Shown here: piece after piece, positions 6,767-15,595 of the stretch
Layout of the letters: every line of letters starts with the position of its first letter
Position numbering within the stretch: the stretch's first letter is position 1
Assembly (NCBI GenBank): GCA_005883215.1
Contig: VAYS01000016.1
Coordinates: forward strand, 88,884 to 152,883
DNA from: Actinomycetota bacterium
GTDB taxonomy: Bacteria; Actinomycetota; Thermoleophilia; Solirubrobacterales; Solirubrobacteraceae
DNA: 64,000 bases
Direction: 5' to 3'
The notes under the pieces: model-generated
Told to the model about the DNA's origin: nothing
Seen by the model: the letters and a program-made list of their open reading frames with translations, nothing else
The model's database searches: none
Program-made: the position numbers and the translations under genes

Positions 6767-8401
6767 TCAGCCGACGCGCGGGATCTCGTAGGCGCGGGCG
6801 GGCAGGCGCGCCGACGCCGGCGCCGCCTGGCGACGGACGCGGCGACCGGCGGCCGACCGCGCCCGGGCCGAGCGGGCGCTGGCCGACCGCGCCCCGGCCG
6901 AGCGGGCGCTGGCCGAGGTAGCGCTGCTGCCGGTCCAGTCGACGACCACCGGCGTCAGCGCGAGCAGTGCCTGCCAGGTGGCGGGATCGGTCGCCCCGCT
7001 CACCGGCAGGTGGCGGTCGGACTGAAACGCGCGCAGGGCGGAGTCGGTGGTGGAGTCAAACGTCCCGTTGGTCGGAGTCGAGGGGGCGACCGAGGCCAGG
7101 TGCTCCTGCATCCAGACGACCTGGTCGCCCTTGGCGCCCCGGCGGAGCGTCGGCCACGAGGTGGGCACGGTAAAGCCGGTCACCGGGGCGACCGGATCCC
7201 CGAGCGAGGCCCAGCCGCGGGCGCTGGTCTCCTGCCAGTCCCACCAGGACAGACCGGCAAAGCCATAGGCGGCCGCCAGGGCCCGGAAGCGGTGGATCTG
7301 GCTGGGCGCGGGATCCTGGTAGGTCTGACCCAGGGGGAAGATCGGCCGGTCATAGACCCGGTTTTGCACGAAGGTGTGGGCGTAGACGGTGTCCACCGTC
7401 GTGCCGATGTCCTTCCAGTACATCTGGGGGGCGTTGTACTGGGCGCCCTGGGGCCCGAGGAACACCGAGTAGGGCAGCGAGGGGTGGTAGTCGACGTAGG
7501 GGAAGGACGCCAGGCCGATCGGGTAGGCGGCGCCCACCTTCGCCCGCAGCTCGGTCATGTAGCGCTGGGCGGCGGCGTAATGGCCCTCGTACTCGGACTC
7601 GGCGTCGATGACCAGGCAGTCGGCGCCGGCGGTCACCGCGCGGGCCCCCAGGTCGGCCTCGCCGATCGGGTGCGTGCCGTAGACGTACTGCCACGCGCAC
7701 ACCTTCAGGCCCTGGGCCTTGAGCGCGGCGACGGTGTCCGAGGAGAACTGCGACCAGTAGTTGCTCGAGCCGTCCGAGCTCTTGACGTACAGCGTCTTGA
7801 TCCCGGCCGCGCGGGCCTTGGCGACGATCGCGCTGAGGTTTCCGCCGTTTGACTTGGACAGGTACCAGATCCACATTCCGGCGCCGTCGAAGGCGCTGTG
7901 GCTGGGCTTGGTCACCCCCGTCGCGGGCCGACGCCCCAGGTGGCGGATCACGTAGATCGGGCCGAAGGGCAGCGAGCGCACGCCGCGGCGGCTGACCGCC
8001 ACGATGTGCCCCGAGACCGCCCGGGTGGGGACGGTGACGATCAGGCCGTGGGTCTTGGAGCGGCGCAGGTGGGCCGACGTGCTGGTGGGGCGCCCGGGGC
8101 CCTTGGCCTGGGCCCGGAAGACGACCAGCATGCCCGACCCCAGGTGCTGGCCGCGGAACACCAGGTGCCCCAGGCGCTCGACGTGGCGCCCGTCGGGCTC
8201 GCACTTGCCCGGGGGCAGACAGCGGGCGTCGAGGATCACCGGCCGCACGCGGGCCCGGTGGGCCCGTCGGGCGCCGGCCCCGGGCGCGGACGACAGCGAG
8301 GCCGCGGCGGCGGCGACCAGCGCCAGCGCGCCCCAGGCGTGGCGGGAGGGGCGGCCGCGGCGGCCGACCGGCCGCCGGGGGGCGGAGTCGCTGGCTGTCA
8401 T
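6767..8401 (-). CDS. Secreted glycosidase-like TIM-barrel protein with C-terminal peptidoglycan-binding domain
   Basis: From ATG 8401 the protein is ~544 residues. The n-region is followed by a hydrophobic signal segment (WGALALVAAAAASL). After a beta-rich N-terminal domain (~40-185) comes a barrel-like domain. It begins with GAGMWIWYLSKSNGG, has strands KTLYVKSSDG, KVCAWQYVYG, CLVIDAESEYEG and ends GLSWWDWQE, resembling DUF-type glycoside-hydrolase-like folds that act on cell-wall glycan. A peptidoglycan-binding-1 domain follows (LRRGAKGDQVVWMQEHL ... FDSTTDSALRAFQ). The C-terminal ~50 residues are an Ala/Arg/Ser tail made partly by a DNA tandem repeat. The role in wall remodelling is inferred from the domains. 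The frame extends upstream to 8698, but that part has no coding character and would cover the divergent promoter region. Confidence 0.75.
   Translation of the reverse strand: MTASDSAPRRPVGRRGRPSRHAWGALALVAAAAASLSSAPGAGARRAHRARVRPVILDARCLPPGKCEPDGRHVERLGHLVFRGQHLGSGMLVVFRAQAKGPGRPTSTSAHLRRSKTHGLIVTVPTRAVSGHIVAVSRRGVRSLPFGPIYVIRHLGRRPATGVTKPSHSAFDGAGMWIWYLSKSNGGNLSAIVAKARAAGIKTLYVKSSDGSSNYWSQFSSDTVAALKAQGLKVCAWQYVYGTHPIGEADLGARAVTAGADCLVIDAESEYEGHYAAAQRYMTELRAKVGAAYPIGLASFPYVDYHPSLPYSVFLGPQGAQYNAPQMYWKDIGTTVDTVYAHTFVQNRVYDRPIFPLGQTYQDPAPSQIHRFRALAAAYGFAGLSWWDWQETSARGWASLGDPVAPVTGFTVPTSWPTLRRGAKGDQVVWMQEHLASVAPSTPTNGTFDSTTDSALRAFQSDRHLPVSGATDPATWQALLALTPVVVDWTGSSATSASARSAGARSASARSARARSAAGRRVRRQAAPASARLPARAYEIPRVG
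6850..6909. repeat. Two near-perfect 30-bp tandem copies
   Basis: Units 6850-6879 and 6880-6909 differ by one base, and a degenerate third begins at 6910. They encode the Ser-Ala-Arg-rich C-terminal tail of the peptidoglycan-binding protein, probably by slippage-type expansion. Confidence 0.7.
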
Positions 8402-8591
8402 CAAAACGTGCGGCACAGCGGGCTTCGCTACCGAGGACACCGTCGGGCCGAATCCGAGCGGGCGCAGGGCGTCGCTACCCTGCACCCGACCCACCGGCGT
8501 TCCCCGTACGATTGGGGTCCGCGGGGCAAGCTCGGGCGACCCCGAAACGGTGATTCGCTCAGGGGGCTCCAACCGCAGGGTGCGGGCCAAG

Positions 8592-8620
8592 TTGCGGACT
8601 TTGCGGGCAATTCTTATGGA
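8592..8620 (+). promoter_or_regulatory. Possible sigma-70 type promoter for the deacetylase gene
   Basis: In the 288-base divergent region between 8401 and 8690, TTGCGG at 8592-8597 and TATGGA at 8615-8620 are spaced by exactly 17 bases. This would give a leader of roughly 60 bases before the ATG at 8690. The region is less GC-rich here than its surroundings. Only pattern matching supports it. Confidence 0.35.
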
Positions 8621-8689
8621 CCGGGAGGCGGCCGGTTTTGCCGACCGGGCAGTTTCGACCACCGTAGCCGTCACAGTCGAGCAAGCGCG

Positions 8690-9667
8690 ATGAGACACCA
8701 GATCTTCGATGGCCAGTCCAACGAGCCGCCGGGCGGGGCCCTGGGGGCCCGGTCTGGGGCGACGCCCGATGCCCGCCAGGCGCAGATTCGCCGGCGGCGC
8801 ACGGTGGCCGGGGCCAGCGCACTGCTGCTGGTGCTGCTCCTGATCGCCGTCTCCTCGGGCGGCGGCTCGTCGTCAAGACCCAAGTCCGATCCCGCCCAGG
8901 CCGCCGCCCAGATCCACGGTCGCGGCCTGGCGGGCATCGTCCCCCCGCCCCCCGACGTGCCCTTCGGTGGGATCACCGCCCAGGAGGACGCCGCCATCAA
9001 CCGGGTCATGTCCTACACCCCGACCGTGGTGCAGGGCGGCAGCCAGCGGCGCGAGGTGGCGCTGACCTTCGACGACGGGCCCAGCACCTACACGCCCGAG
9101 ATCCTCTCCGTCCTGGAGCGCGAGCACGTCCCGGCCACGTTCTTTCAGATCGGCCAGCAGTCGCGCATGTACCCGGATCTGGGGACCACCGAGCTGCGCG
9201 AGGGCTTCCCGGTCGAAAACCACACCCGCACGCACCCCTTCCTCGCCCGCCTCTCGCCCCAGGAGCAGCAGGGCGAGATCACCGACGCCTCGGCGGCGAT
9301 CGTGAGCTTTGGCGGACCTCCCCCACGGCTGTTTCGCCCCCCCTACGGCTCCTACGACAGCGCCACCCTGCGGATCCTGCGCGAGCAGCGCATGCTCAAC
9401 ATCCTGTGGACGGTGGACACCCGCGACTTCGCCCAGCCCGGCGTCGACCGCATCGTCATGACCGCCCTGAGCGGGGCGGTGCCGGGGGCGATCATCCTCA
9501 TGCACGACGGCGGCGGCCCCCGCACCCAGGAGCCGCTGGCGCTGCCCCGCATCATTCGCGGCCTGCGCGAGCGCCACTTCCGCCTGGTCACCGTGCCCCA
9601 GATGATGCTCGAGGACCCGCCCGGCGCCGGCCAGGCGGTCCCCCGTGGGCTCTCGGGAGTGGGCTGA
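8690..9667 (+). CDS. Polysaccharide deacetylase (NodB/CE4 family), membrane anchored
   Basis: A 325-residue protein. ATG 8690 gives a short hydrophilic N terminus, one transmembrane anchor (about 40-58, ASALLLVLLLIAVSS) and an extracellular NodB domain. All CE4 motifs are present: TFDDGPS (catalytic base Asp and metal Asp), NHTRTHPFL (two metal-binding His), RPPYGSYD, and IILMHDGG with the catalytic histidine. The family removes acetyl groups from N-acetylglucosamine in peptidoglycan or other wall polymers using a divalent metal. It lies next to a peptidoglycan-binding protein and an L,D-transpeptidase, so wall modification is the likely job. Confidence 0.9.
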   Translation: MRHQIFDGQSNEPPGGALGARSGATPDARQAQIRRRRTVAGASALLLVLLLIAVSSGGGSSSRPKSDPAQAAAQIHGRGLAGIVPPPPDVPFGGITAQEDAAINRVMSYTPTVVQGGSQRREVALTFDDGPSTYTPEILSVLEREHVPATFFQIGQQSRMYPDLGTTELREGFPVENHTRTHPFLARLSPQEQQGEITDASAAIVSFGGPPPRLFRPPYGSYDSATLRILREQRMLNILWTVDTRDFAQPGVDRIVMTALSGAVPGAIILMHDGGGPRTQEPLALPRIIRGLRERHFRLVTVPQMMLEDPPGAGQAVPRGLSGVG

Positions 9668-9888
9668 TCCGGGGGATCGGGGCGCCCGCCGCCGGCCCGC
9701 CTGCGGTCAGCAATCGAACATCGATTGGGCGCCAGGCTCCAATTTGCCGCCGGACGCAGGAGCGCTTGCTCTAGCCTAGGCCGCAAGTCCGCTTGCAGCC
9801 CAAGGTTGCAGGACGGCAGCCCACCAGCCAAACTGCGCGCACTGCGGCCGGAGGATGGAAGCTCTGGCCGCGGGCGGGTGATCAGGAA

Positions 9889-11025
9889 GTGGCCCACCGC
9901 AGCACAGTCATCGACGAACCGTCCGGTCCGCCGGGCACGAACGCCTTGCGACTTCGCAAACGCGACGAGCCCCCCGCCAACGGGGGGGGCCGCTCGACGC
10001 TGTGGATCGTGGGCGGCATCGCGGTGGGGCTGGTGCTCGTGCTGCTGGTCGCCGCCTGGCTCTATGACCACAGCCGCGACAACAAGATCACCCGCGGCGT
10101 CAGCGTCGCCGGCATCGACGTCGGCGGCCTGAGCGTCTCCCAGGCGCGCGAGCGTCTGCGCCAGCGGCTGCGCACGCCGCTGGACTCCCCGGTGGTGGTG
10201 ACCGTGGGCGAGCGGCGCTTTAGGATCTCCCCCCGCGCCGCCCACGTCTACGTGAACATCAACCAGGCGGCCTACCAGGCCCTGGCGGCGGGGCGCAGCG
10301 GCTGGTTCGTGGGCCGGGTGCTCGACGACATCCAAGGCCGGGACCTCAACCGCGACGTCACGCCGACGGTCAGCTACAACGAGCCCGCGGTGCGCCACAT
10401 GGTGGCCCGCATCTCCACCCAGGCCCACCGCCCGGCGCAGGACGCCAGCGTCCACCCCACCCCCTCGAGCCTGCGGCGCGTGCCCAGCCACAACGGGGTC
10501 TCGGTGAAGACCGGGCACCTGCTGGCCCGCGTGCAGGAAACGCTGTCTCACCCCGGTGGCTCGCGCACGATCGCCGCGCCGGTGACCATCCTGCGCCCCA
10601 AGGTGACGATGCACCAGCTCGCGGCCAAGTACCCCTCCTACATCGTGATCAACCGCAACGGCTTCGAGCTGCGCCTGTACCAGCACCTGAAGCTCAGCCA
10701 CACCTACACAATCGCGGTGGGCATGCAGGGACTGGAGACGCCGGCCGGGCTCTACGCCATCCAGGAGAAGCAGGTCAACCCCTCCTGGCAGGTCCCCAAC
10801 TCCTCCTGGGCCGGGAACCTGGCCGGGCAGCTGATCCCGCCCGGACCCGAGGACCCGCTCAAGGCCCGCTGGATGGGCTTTAACGGCGGCGCCGGGATCC
10901 ACGGCACCGACGACACGGGCTCGCTGGGGAGCGCCGCGTCGCACGGCTGCATCCGCATGTCGATCGACGACGTCATCGCGCTGTACCCCAAGGTCAAGGT
11001 CGGCACCCCGGTCTACGTCATCTAG
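9889..11025 (+). CDS. L,D-transpeptidase (YkuD) with peptidoglycan-binding-4 domain
   Basis: About 378 residues from GTG 9889. An in-frame TTG at 9793 would add 32 residues that do not look coding. A transmembrane segment (WIVGGIAVGLVLVLLVAAWL) is at about 34-55. A Pfam PG_binding_4-like domain (GVSVAGIDVGGLSVSQA...) follows, and the catalytic YkuD domain occupies the last ~130 residues. The signature HGTDDTGSLGSAASHGCIRM contains the nucleophilic cysteine in SHGCIR. These enzymes make 3-3 cross-links in peptidoglycan or attach proteins to it. The lone anchor and extracellular domains are typical of actinobacterial Ldt proteins. Confidence 0.88.
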   Translation: MAHRSTVIDEPSGPPGTNALRLRKRDEPPANGGGRSTLWIVGGIAVGLVLVLLVAAWLYDHSRDNKITRGVSVAGIDVGGLSVSQARERLRQRLRTPLDSPVVVTVGERRFRISPRAAHVYVNINQAAYQALAAGRSGWFVGRVLDDIQGRDLNRDVTPTVSYNEPAVRHMVARISTQAHRPAQDASVHPTPSSLRRVPSHNGVSVKTGHLLARVQETLSHPGGSRTIAAPVTILRPKVTMHQLAAKYPSYIVINRNGFELRLYQHLKLSHTYTIAVGMQGLETPAGLYAIQEKQVNPSWQVPNSSWAGNLAGQLIPPGPEDPLKARWMGFNGGAGIHGTDDTGSLGSAASHGCIRMSIDDVIALYPKVKVGTPVYVI

Positions 11026-11047
11026 ACCGGTCCTCGGAGTCCGCCCA

Positions 11048-12646
11048 ATCACCCGCCGAGCCCGCCCGCAGCGCCACCGCGGGTGCGGGGCGGGCGTCGC
11101 CCTGGCGCTGCTCGCGCCGGGGCTGCTGGCGCTGGCCGCGCCGTCGGGCGCGGGCGCCGCGACTGGGCGCTGGTCCGAGGCGGCCAACCTGCCACCGGCC
11201 ACGGCGAGCCCGGGCTTCGACGAGCGCGTGAGCGTGCTCGGGGATGGACGGCTCCTGGTGGCCGGCGGCTACGCCGGCGACTTCGGGGGCGGCTATCTGG
11301 CCAGCACCGCCCTGTATGACCCGCGCACCAGGCGCTGGTCGCGCGGCCGGCCGATGACCGCCCGGCGCGACGGGCAGGGCGCCGCCGCGCTGGCCGACGG
11401 GCGGGCGCTGGTCGCCGGGGGCTATGACGGCGGGTTTCTCGCCGGCGCCGAGCTCTATGACCCGGCCACCGGCCGCTGGCGCCGGGTGCACCCCATGCCC
11501 ACCGCGCGCTGGGGGCAGACCGCCACGACGCTCGCCGACGGGCGCGTGCTGGTGGTCGGCGGGGTGGGCGCCGGGGGCTACCTGTCGAGCACCGAGCTCT
11601 ATGACCCGCGCGTCGATGGCTGGACGCGCGGGCCGGCGCTGCCCGGGGCCCGCGACGGCCACACGGCCACGCTCCTGGGCGACGGCTCGGTCCTGGTCGC
11701 CGGCGGCTACGAAGCCTCGGGGCCGACGGCCAGCGCCGCCCGCTATGAGCCGGCGACCGGGCGCTGGGTGCCGGCGGCACCGATGCACCACCCTCGCGAC
11801 GGCCACACGGCCACCCCGCTGGCCGACGGAAGCGTGCTGGTGGCCGGCGGGGCGGGGCCCGCGGGCTATCCGCGCGAGGCCGAGCTCTACCTGCCCGCCG
11901 CCGACCGCTGGGTCTCCGCCGGCCAGCTGGCCCGCGGGCGCGAGGGCCACGCTGCCGCCCGCCTGGGCGACGGGCGCGTGCTCCTCACCGGCGGCGCCGG
12001 ACCCGCCCGCGGCAAACAGCTCCCGACGCTCGCCTCGTCTGAGCTCTATGAGCCCGGCACCCGCTCCTGGTCGCCCGCCGCGTCCCTGCCCGACGAGGCC
12101 GAGCGCTGGGACCACGCGCTGGTCGGCGTGGGCGACGCCAGCGCCCTGTTCACCGGAGGCAACAGCGCGATCTTTCGCCCAGGCGCGTCCGGGGGATCCC
12201 GGATCGGTGACCGCCTGGCGGCGGCGGCCCGCAGCCGGCGCAGCCGCCGCCCGGGATGCGGGACGTTCTGTCGCCAGGCGGGCAGCGTGGGCGGTCGACC
12301 GCCGCCCGGAGAGCCGCTGACCATCGGGCGCCAGGCGGTGCGGATCGGCCGCCAGGGCGTGGTCGGCGTGCGCGTGCGCTGCCTGCGTGCTCGCCGCTGC
12401 CGGGGGGCGCTGCTGCTGGGGGTCGCCCCGGAGCTGGGGCGCGCCGATCTGGACATCGCCCCCGGGCGCCGGGGCACCGTGCGGCTGGGACTCTCCCCCG
12501 CCGGCCAGCGCCTGGTCCGCCGCCAGCGGCGCCTGACGGCGCTGGCCCTGGGGCTGGTCATGGAGGTGCGCGAGCGCGGGCACGGCGTCCCCGTCCGCAA
12601 CGTGGTGCGGGCGATCGTCCTGCGCTGGCCGGCGCCCGGGCGGTAA
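11048..12646 (+). CDS. Secreted kelch-repeat (beta-propeller) protein, probable ATC start
   Basis: The protein has six or seven kelch-type blades from about residue 50 to 375. Each has a DGRxLVAGG strand and an ELYDPxTxxW motif (ALYDPRTRRW, ELYDPATGRW, ELYDPRVDGW). A basic linker and a ~120-residue all-beta C-terminal domain follow. A good signal peptide (GVALALLAPGLLALAAPSGA) lies in frame upstream of the first GTG (11228), but no ATG, GTG or TTG precedes it after the previous stop codon region. ATC at 11048 is 8 bases after GGAG (11036-11039) and would start the protein as MTRRARPQRHRG. The role is probably an extracellular binding propeller or a galactose-oxidase-like fold; no catalytic residues were recognised. 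The previous gene ends 22 bases upstream of the ATC. Confidence 0.75.
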   Translation: MTRRARPQRHRGCGAGVALALLAPGLLALAAPSGAGAATGRWSEAANLPPATASPGFDERVSVLGDGRLLVAGGYAGDFGGGYLASTALYDPRTRRWSRGRPMTARRDGQGAAALADGRALVAGGYDGGFLAGAELYDPATGRWRRVHPMPTARWGQTATTLADGRVLVVGGVGAGGYLSSTELYDPRVDGWTRGPALPGARDGHTATLLGDGSVLVAGGYEASGPTASAARYEPATGRWVPAAPMHHPRDGHTATPLADGSVLVAGGAGPAGYPREAELYLPAADRWVSAGQLARGREGHAAARLGDGRVLLTGGAGPARGKQLPTLASSELYEPGTRSWSPAASLPDEAERWDHALVGVGDASALFTGGNSAIFRPGASGGSRIGDRLAAAARSRRSRRPGCGTFCRQAGSVGGRPPPGEPLTIGRQAVRIGRQGVVGVRVRCLRARRCRGALLLGVAPELGRADLDIAPGRRGTVRLGLSPAGQRLVRRQRRLTALALGLVMEVRERGHGVPVRNVVRAIVLRWPAPGR

Positions 12647-12698
12647 TGAGCGTCGCTGGCCGGCGGGTCGGCGGAGATGAGCGGCCGGGCCCGGCGGG

Positions 12699-13496
12699 TC
12701 AGTTGCGCATCAGGCGCTTGGCCACGGGCAGCGCCACTCCGGCGGGCATGAAGCGGTTGGGGCCGAACGCGGCCCGGGCGCCCAGGCCGGGGATGATCGT
12801 GCGCTTGCCCTTCTCGGCGGCCCGCAGCGCCTTCTCGGCCACCTCCTCGGGCGCCACCCACACCATCCCGGGCAGCTTGTCGGCGAAGCGGGCGTCGTTG
12901 GCTTCCTGAAACTCGGTCTTGACCGGGCCGGGGCAGACGGCGGTGACGGTGACGCCGTGGTCCTTGCCTTCGGACCACAGGGCTTCGCTGAACAGGAGCA
13001 CGAACGACTTGCTGGCGGCGTAGGTCGAGTTGAAGGGCAGCGGCTGCAGGCCGGCGGTGGAGGACATGTTGATCACCGTCCCGCGCCCCGCCTGGCACAT
13101 CGCCGGGAAGTAGCGTTTGGTCAGGTCGACCACCGCCTCGACGTCGAGCCGGACCTGCTGGAGCTCGCGCTCGCGCTCGGAGTCGACGAACGCCCCGTAG
13201 ACGCCGAAGCCGGCGTTGTTGACCAGGATCTCGACGGTCAGGCCGAGCTCGGCGATACCCCCGACCAACCCGTCGCGCGCGCTCGCGTCGGCCAGGTCGC
13301 AGCCGATCGCGTGGGCGGCGACGCCGGTCTCGGCGGCGAGCTCGTCGGCCAGCGCCTTGAGCCGCTCCTCGCGGCGGGCGACCAACACGACGCCGTGGCC
13401 CCGCGCGGCCAGGGCCCGGGCATAGGCCGTCCCGATCCCCGAGGAGGCTCCGGTCACGAGCGCGGTCGAGCTGGGGCCGGGCGCGGGCAGGGCCAT
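12699..13496 (-). CDS. Short-chain dehydrogenase/reductase
   Basis: A 265-residue classical SDR. The Rossmann motif TGASSGIG opens at about residue 15. It is followed by NNAG (about 90), the catalytic serine in INMSSTAG, YAASK with the catalytic Tyr and Lys, and PGPVKTEF after it. The cofactor-binding arginines after strand 2 (VARRE) suggest NADP(H). ATG 13496 is chosen because AAAGG lies about 8 bases upstream; an in-frame GTG at 13514 is the alternative. The substrate is unknown. Convergent with the kelch gene and divergent from the thioesterase gene. Confidence 0.88.
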   Translation of the reverse strand: MALPAPGPSSTALVTGASSGIGTAYARALAARGHGVVLVARREERLKALADELAAETGVAAHAIGCDLADASARDGLVGGIAELGLTVEILVNNAGFGVYGAFVDSERERELQQVRLDVEAVVDLTKRYFPAMCQAGRGTVINMSSTAGLQPLPFNSTYAASKSFVLLFSEALWSEGKDHGVTVTAVCPGPVKTEFQEANDARFADKLPGMVWVAPEEVAEKALRAAEKGKRTIIPGLGARAAFGPNRFMPAGVALPVAKRLMRN

Positions 13497-13606
13497 GGCC
13501 CGACCTTTTACCACTTGCCCGCCCGGCGCGGTGGCTCGCGCGCCGCGACCGGCGGCGGCTCCCGCGCGATGCGCGCGAACTGGAGGCGGTTAGCCTCCCT
13601 CTCCAG

Positions 13607-13990
13607 ATGAACCAGGGGCCGCGCGGCAGCGACGGGATCACCGGGTACATCGGGCTGCGCTGGATCAGCGCCGAGGAGGTGCGGGTGTCGGTGCGCCCGG
13701 AGCTGATCAACCGCGGCGGGCTGCTCTCCGGGGTCGTGGCCTACACGATGATCGACTACTCGATGGGATCGACGCTGTGGCAGCACATCAGCGACGAGGA
13801 GGCGATCGCCACGATCAACATCGCCGTCAACTACATCCAGACCGCCACCGAGGGCGAGATCGTCTGCCACAGCCGGCTCGACCGCCGCAACCGCCACATC
13901 GCCGTGCTGCGCTCGGAGGTCCACCACGCCGACGGGCGGCTGCTGGCCACCGCGGTGGGCAGCTACTCGATCTTCGCCCGCAAGCGCTGA
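13607..13990 (+). CDS. PaaI-like hotdog-fold thioesterase
   Basis: A 127-residue single hotdog domain. ITGYIGLRWIS forms the first strands, INRGGLLSGVVAYTMIDYSMG is the central helix region that holds the catalytic acid in PaaI-type thioesterases, and ATINIAVNYIQTA and HSRLDRRNRHIAVLRSEV are the core strands. Such proteins hydrolyse acyl-CoA or aryl-CoA thioesters as tetramers or dimers. The central helix has Asp in MIDYSMG in place of the usual GG.ATLAD context, so the exact activity is uncertain. Confidence 0.75.
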   Translation: MNQGPRGSDGITGYIGLRWISAEEVRVSVRPELINRGGLLSGVVAYTMIDYSMGSTLWQHISDEEAIATINIAVNYIQTATEGEIVCHSRLDRRNRHIAVLRSEVHHADGRLLATAVGSYSIFARKR

Positions 13991-14008
13991 GCGCGCGAGG
14001 AGATCGCG

Positions 14009-15595
14009 TCAGGGGCCGCCGAGGGCGGCGCCGCCGCCGTCGATTCCGGCCGCGGTCTCGAGCAGGCCGCGGCGGTGCAGCTCGTGCAGAGCCTCGACCG
14101 CCTCGGCGCAGAACTGCTGCCCGAGCAGGGAGGTACATTCGGCGAGCGCCTGCTCGGGGGTCTTGCGCCGGCTGTAGGGCCGGCTGACCGTCATCACGTC
14201 CCAGCTGTCGGCCACCGTGAGCACGGCCGCCCCCAGCGGGATGTCCTCCGCGGCCAGGCCGAACGGATAGCCGCCACCGTCGGGGCGCTCGTGGTGGCAG
14301 CGGATCCACGCCACCTGCTCGGCGGTCAGGACGTCCTCGACGATCTGGGCCGAGAGGAGGGCGTGGAGCTTTACCTGCTCGAATTCGGCGGCGGTCAGCG
14401 GACCGGGCTTGAGCAGCAGCGCGTCGGGCACGCCGATCTTGCCCACGTCGTGAACCAGTGCGGCCTCCGAGAGCAGCGCCACCCGGTCAAAGCCCCAGCC
14501 GAGCACCCCGGCCAGGCGCGCGGCCAGTGCCGCCACGCGGTCGGAGTGCTGGCGGGTGGAGGGGTCCTTGGCGTCGATCGCGCGCGCCAGCGCGCGCAGC
14601 CCCACCAGGGCCTGGGACTGCTGGAGGTGCTCGGCGCGCTCGGCCGCCGAGAGCTCGCGGATGGTGGAGGGGTCATAGATCCAGGCCACGTCGCGGCCGT
14701 GGGCCTTTGACCAGTACAGGGCGCCGTCGGCGAAGCGGAACATCGAGTCGGCGTCGTGTGCGGTGGCCAGGTCGCAGATGCCGGCCGACACCGTGACCCG
14801 GACGCCGACCAGGTCCGACGCCGACACGGCCTGGCGGGCTCGCTCGATGGCGGCGTAGGCCTCGAGCCGATCGGTGTGGGGCAGCAGCAGCCCGAACTCG
14901 TCTCCCCCGATGCGGGCCAGGACGTCCTCGTTGCGGGCCATCTCGGCCAGGCGCTCGGACACCTCGGCCAGCACCCGGTCGCCGACCTGGTGGCCGCGGG
15001 TGTCGTTGATCTGCTTGAAGTGGTCGACGTCGATCAGCGCGAGCGCCAGCGGGTTCCCGTGCCGGCGCGCGCGGCTGACCTCGCTGGCCAGGCGCTCGTG
15101 AAACACGCGGTGGTTGGCCAGCCCGGTCAGCGGGTCGGCCCCGGCGCGCGCGAGCGCCGCCTCGCGGTCGCGCTCCACGCGCTTGAGCGCCGTGATGTCG
15201 GTGAAGATGTTGACGGCCCGCACCGGCCGGCCGGCGCTGTCGCGCACGGCCCTTGCCTTGGTGATCGACCAGTGCTCGTCGGGGTCAGAGCGCGAGCGCG
15301 AGCGGATCACGCGCTCGGGAGCGGGCTCTCCCCGCAGGGCCGCACGGCCGGGGAGGTCGTCGGGGCCCAGGCGCCGGCCGTCCTCGTCAAACATCTCATA
15401 GGCCTGGGCCACCTCCCCCGGCTCGGTGGACATCAGCTCCTGCGCCGATCCAAAGCCCAGCACCCGCGCGGCGACGTCGTTGGCGTAGACCAGGTGCCCG
15501 TCGGGGTCCTGGACGGTAATCCCGTCGGCGATCCCGTCGAGGATCACCCGCAGCTCGTCGTGCGAGGCGCGCAGCTCGTGCTCGGAGCGGCGCAT
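14009..15595 (-). CDS. PAS-GGDEF-HD-GYP regulator
   Basis: 528 residues. A PAS domain (about 10-130, VILDGIADGITVQDPDGHLVYAN) with a PAC end (VNIFTDITALKRVE) leads into a GGDEF domain (about 150-305: DPLTGLANHR, DVDHFKQIND, RIGGDEFGLLLP). An HD-GYP-type output domain follows (about 330-500): HSDRVAALA, HDVGKIGVPD, HHERPDGGGYPFGL. GGDEF with an intact GGDEF loop can make c-di-GMP and HD-GYP can degrade it, so the protein may do both. The frame begins at ATG 15595, inside the coding run of a GAF domain in another frame. The two look like parts of a single sensor split by a frame change or deletion near 15600. Confidence 0.85.
   Translation of the reverse strand: MRRSEHELRASHDELRVILDGIADGITVQDPDGHLVYANDVAARVLGFGSAQELMSTEPGEVAQAYEMFDEDGRRLGPDDLPGRAALRGEPAPERVIRSRSRSDPDEHWSITKARAVRDSAGRPVRAVNIFTDITALKRVERDREAALARAGADPLTGLANHRVFHERLASEVSRARRHGNPLALALIDVDHFKQINDTRGHQVGDRVLAEVSERLAEMARNEDVLARIGGDEFGLLLPHTDRLEAYAAIERARQAVSASDLVGVRVTVSAGICDLATAHDADSMFRFADGALYWSKAHGRDVAWIYDPSTIRELSAAERAEHLQQSQALVGLRALARAIDAKDPSTRQHSDRVAALAARLAGVLGWGFDRVALLSEAALVHDVGKIGVPDALLLKPGPLTAAEFEQVKLHALLSAQIVEDVLTAEQVAWIRCHHERPDGGGYPFGLAAEDIPLGAAVLTVADSWDVMTVSRPYSRRKTPEQALAECTSLLGQQFCAEAVEALHELHRRGLLETAAGIDGGGAALGGP

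Noticed and set aside
7898..8689. N-terminal extension of the deacetylase to 589 residues
   Set aside because: The extension runs through the divergent gene and its promoter region and has no coding features; the ATG at 8690 gives a normal membrane-anchored deacetylase.
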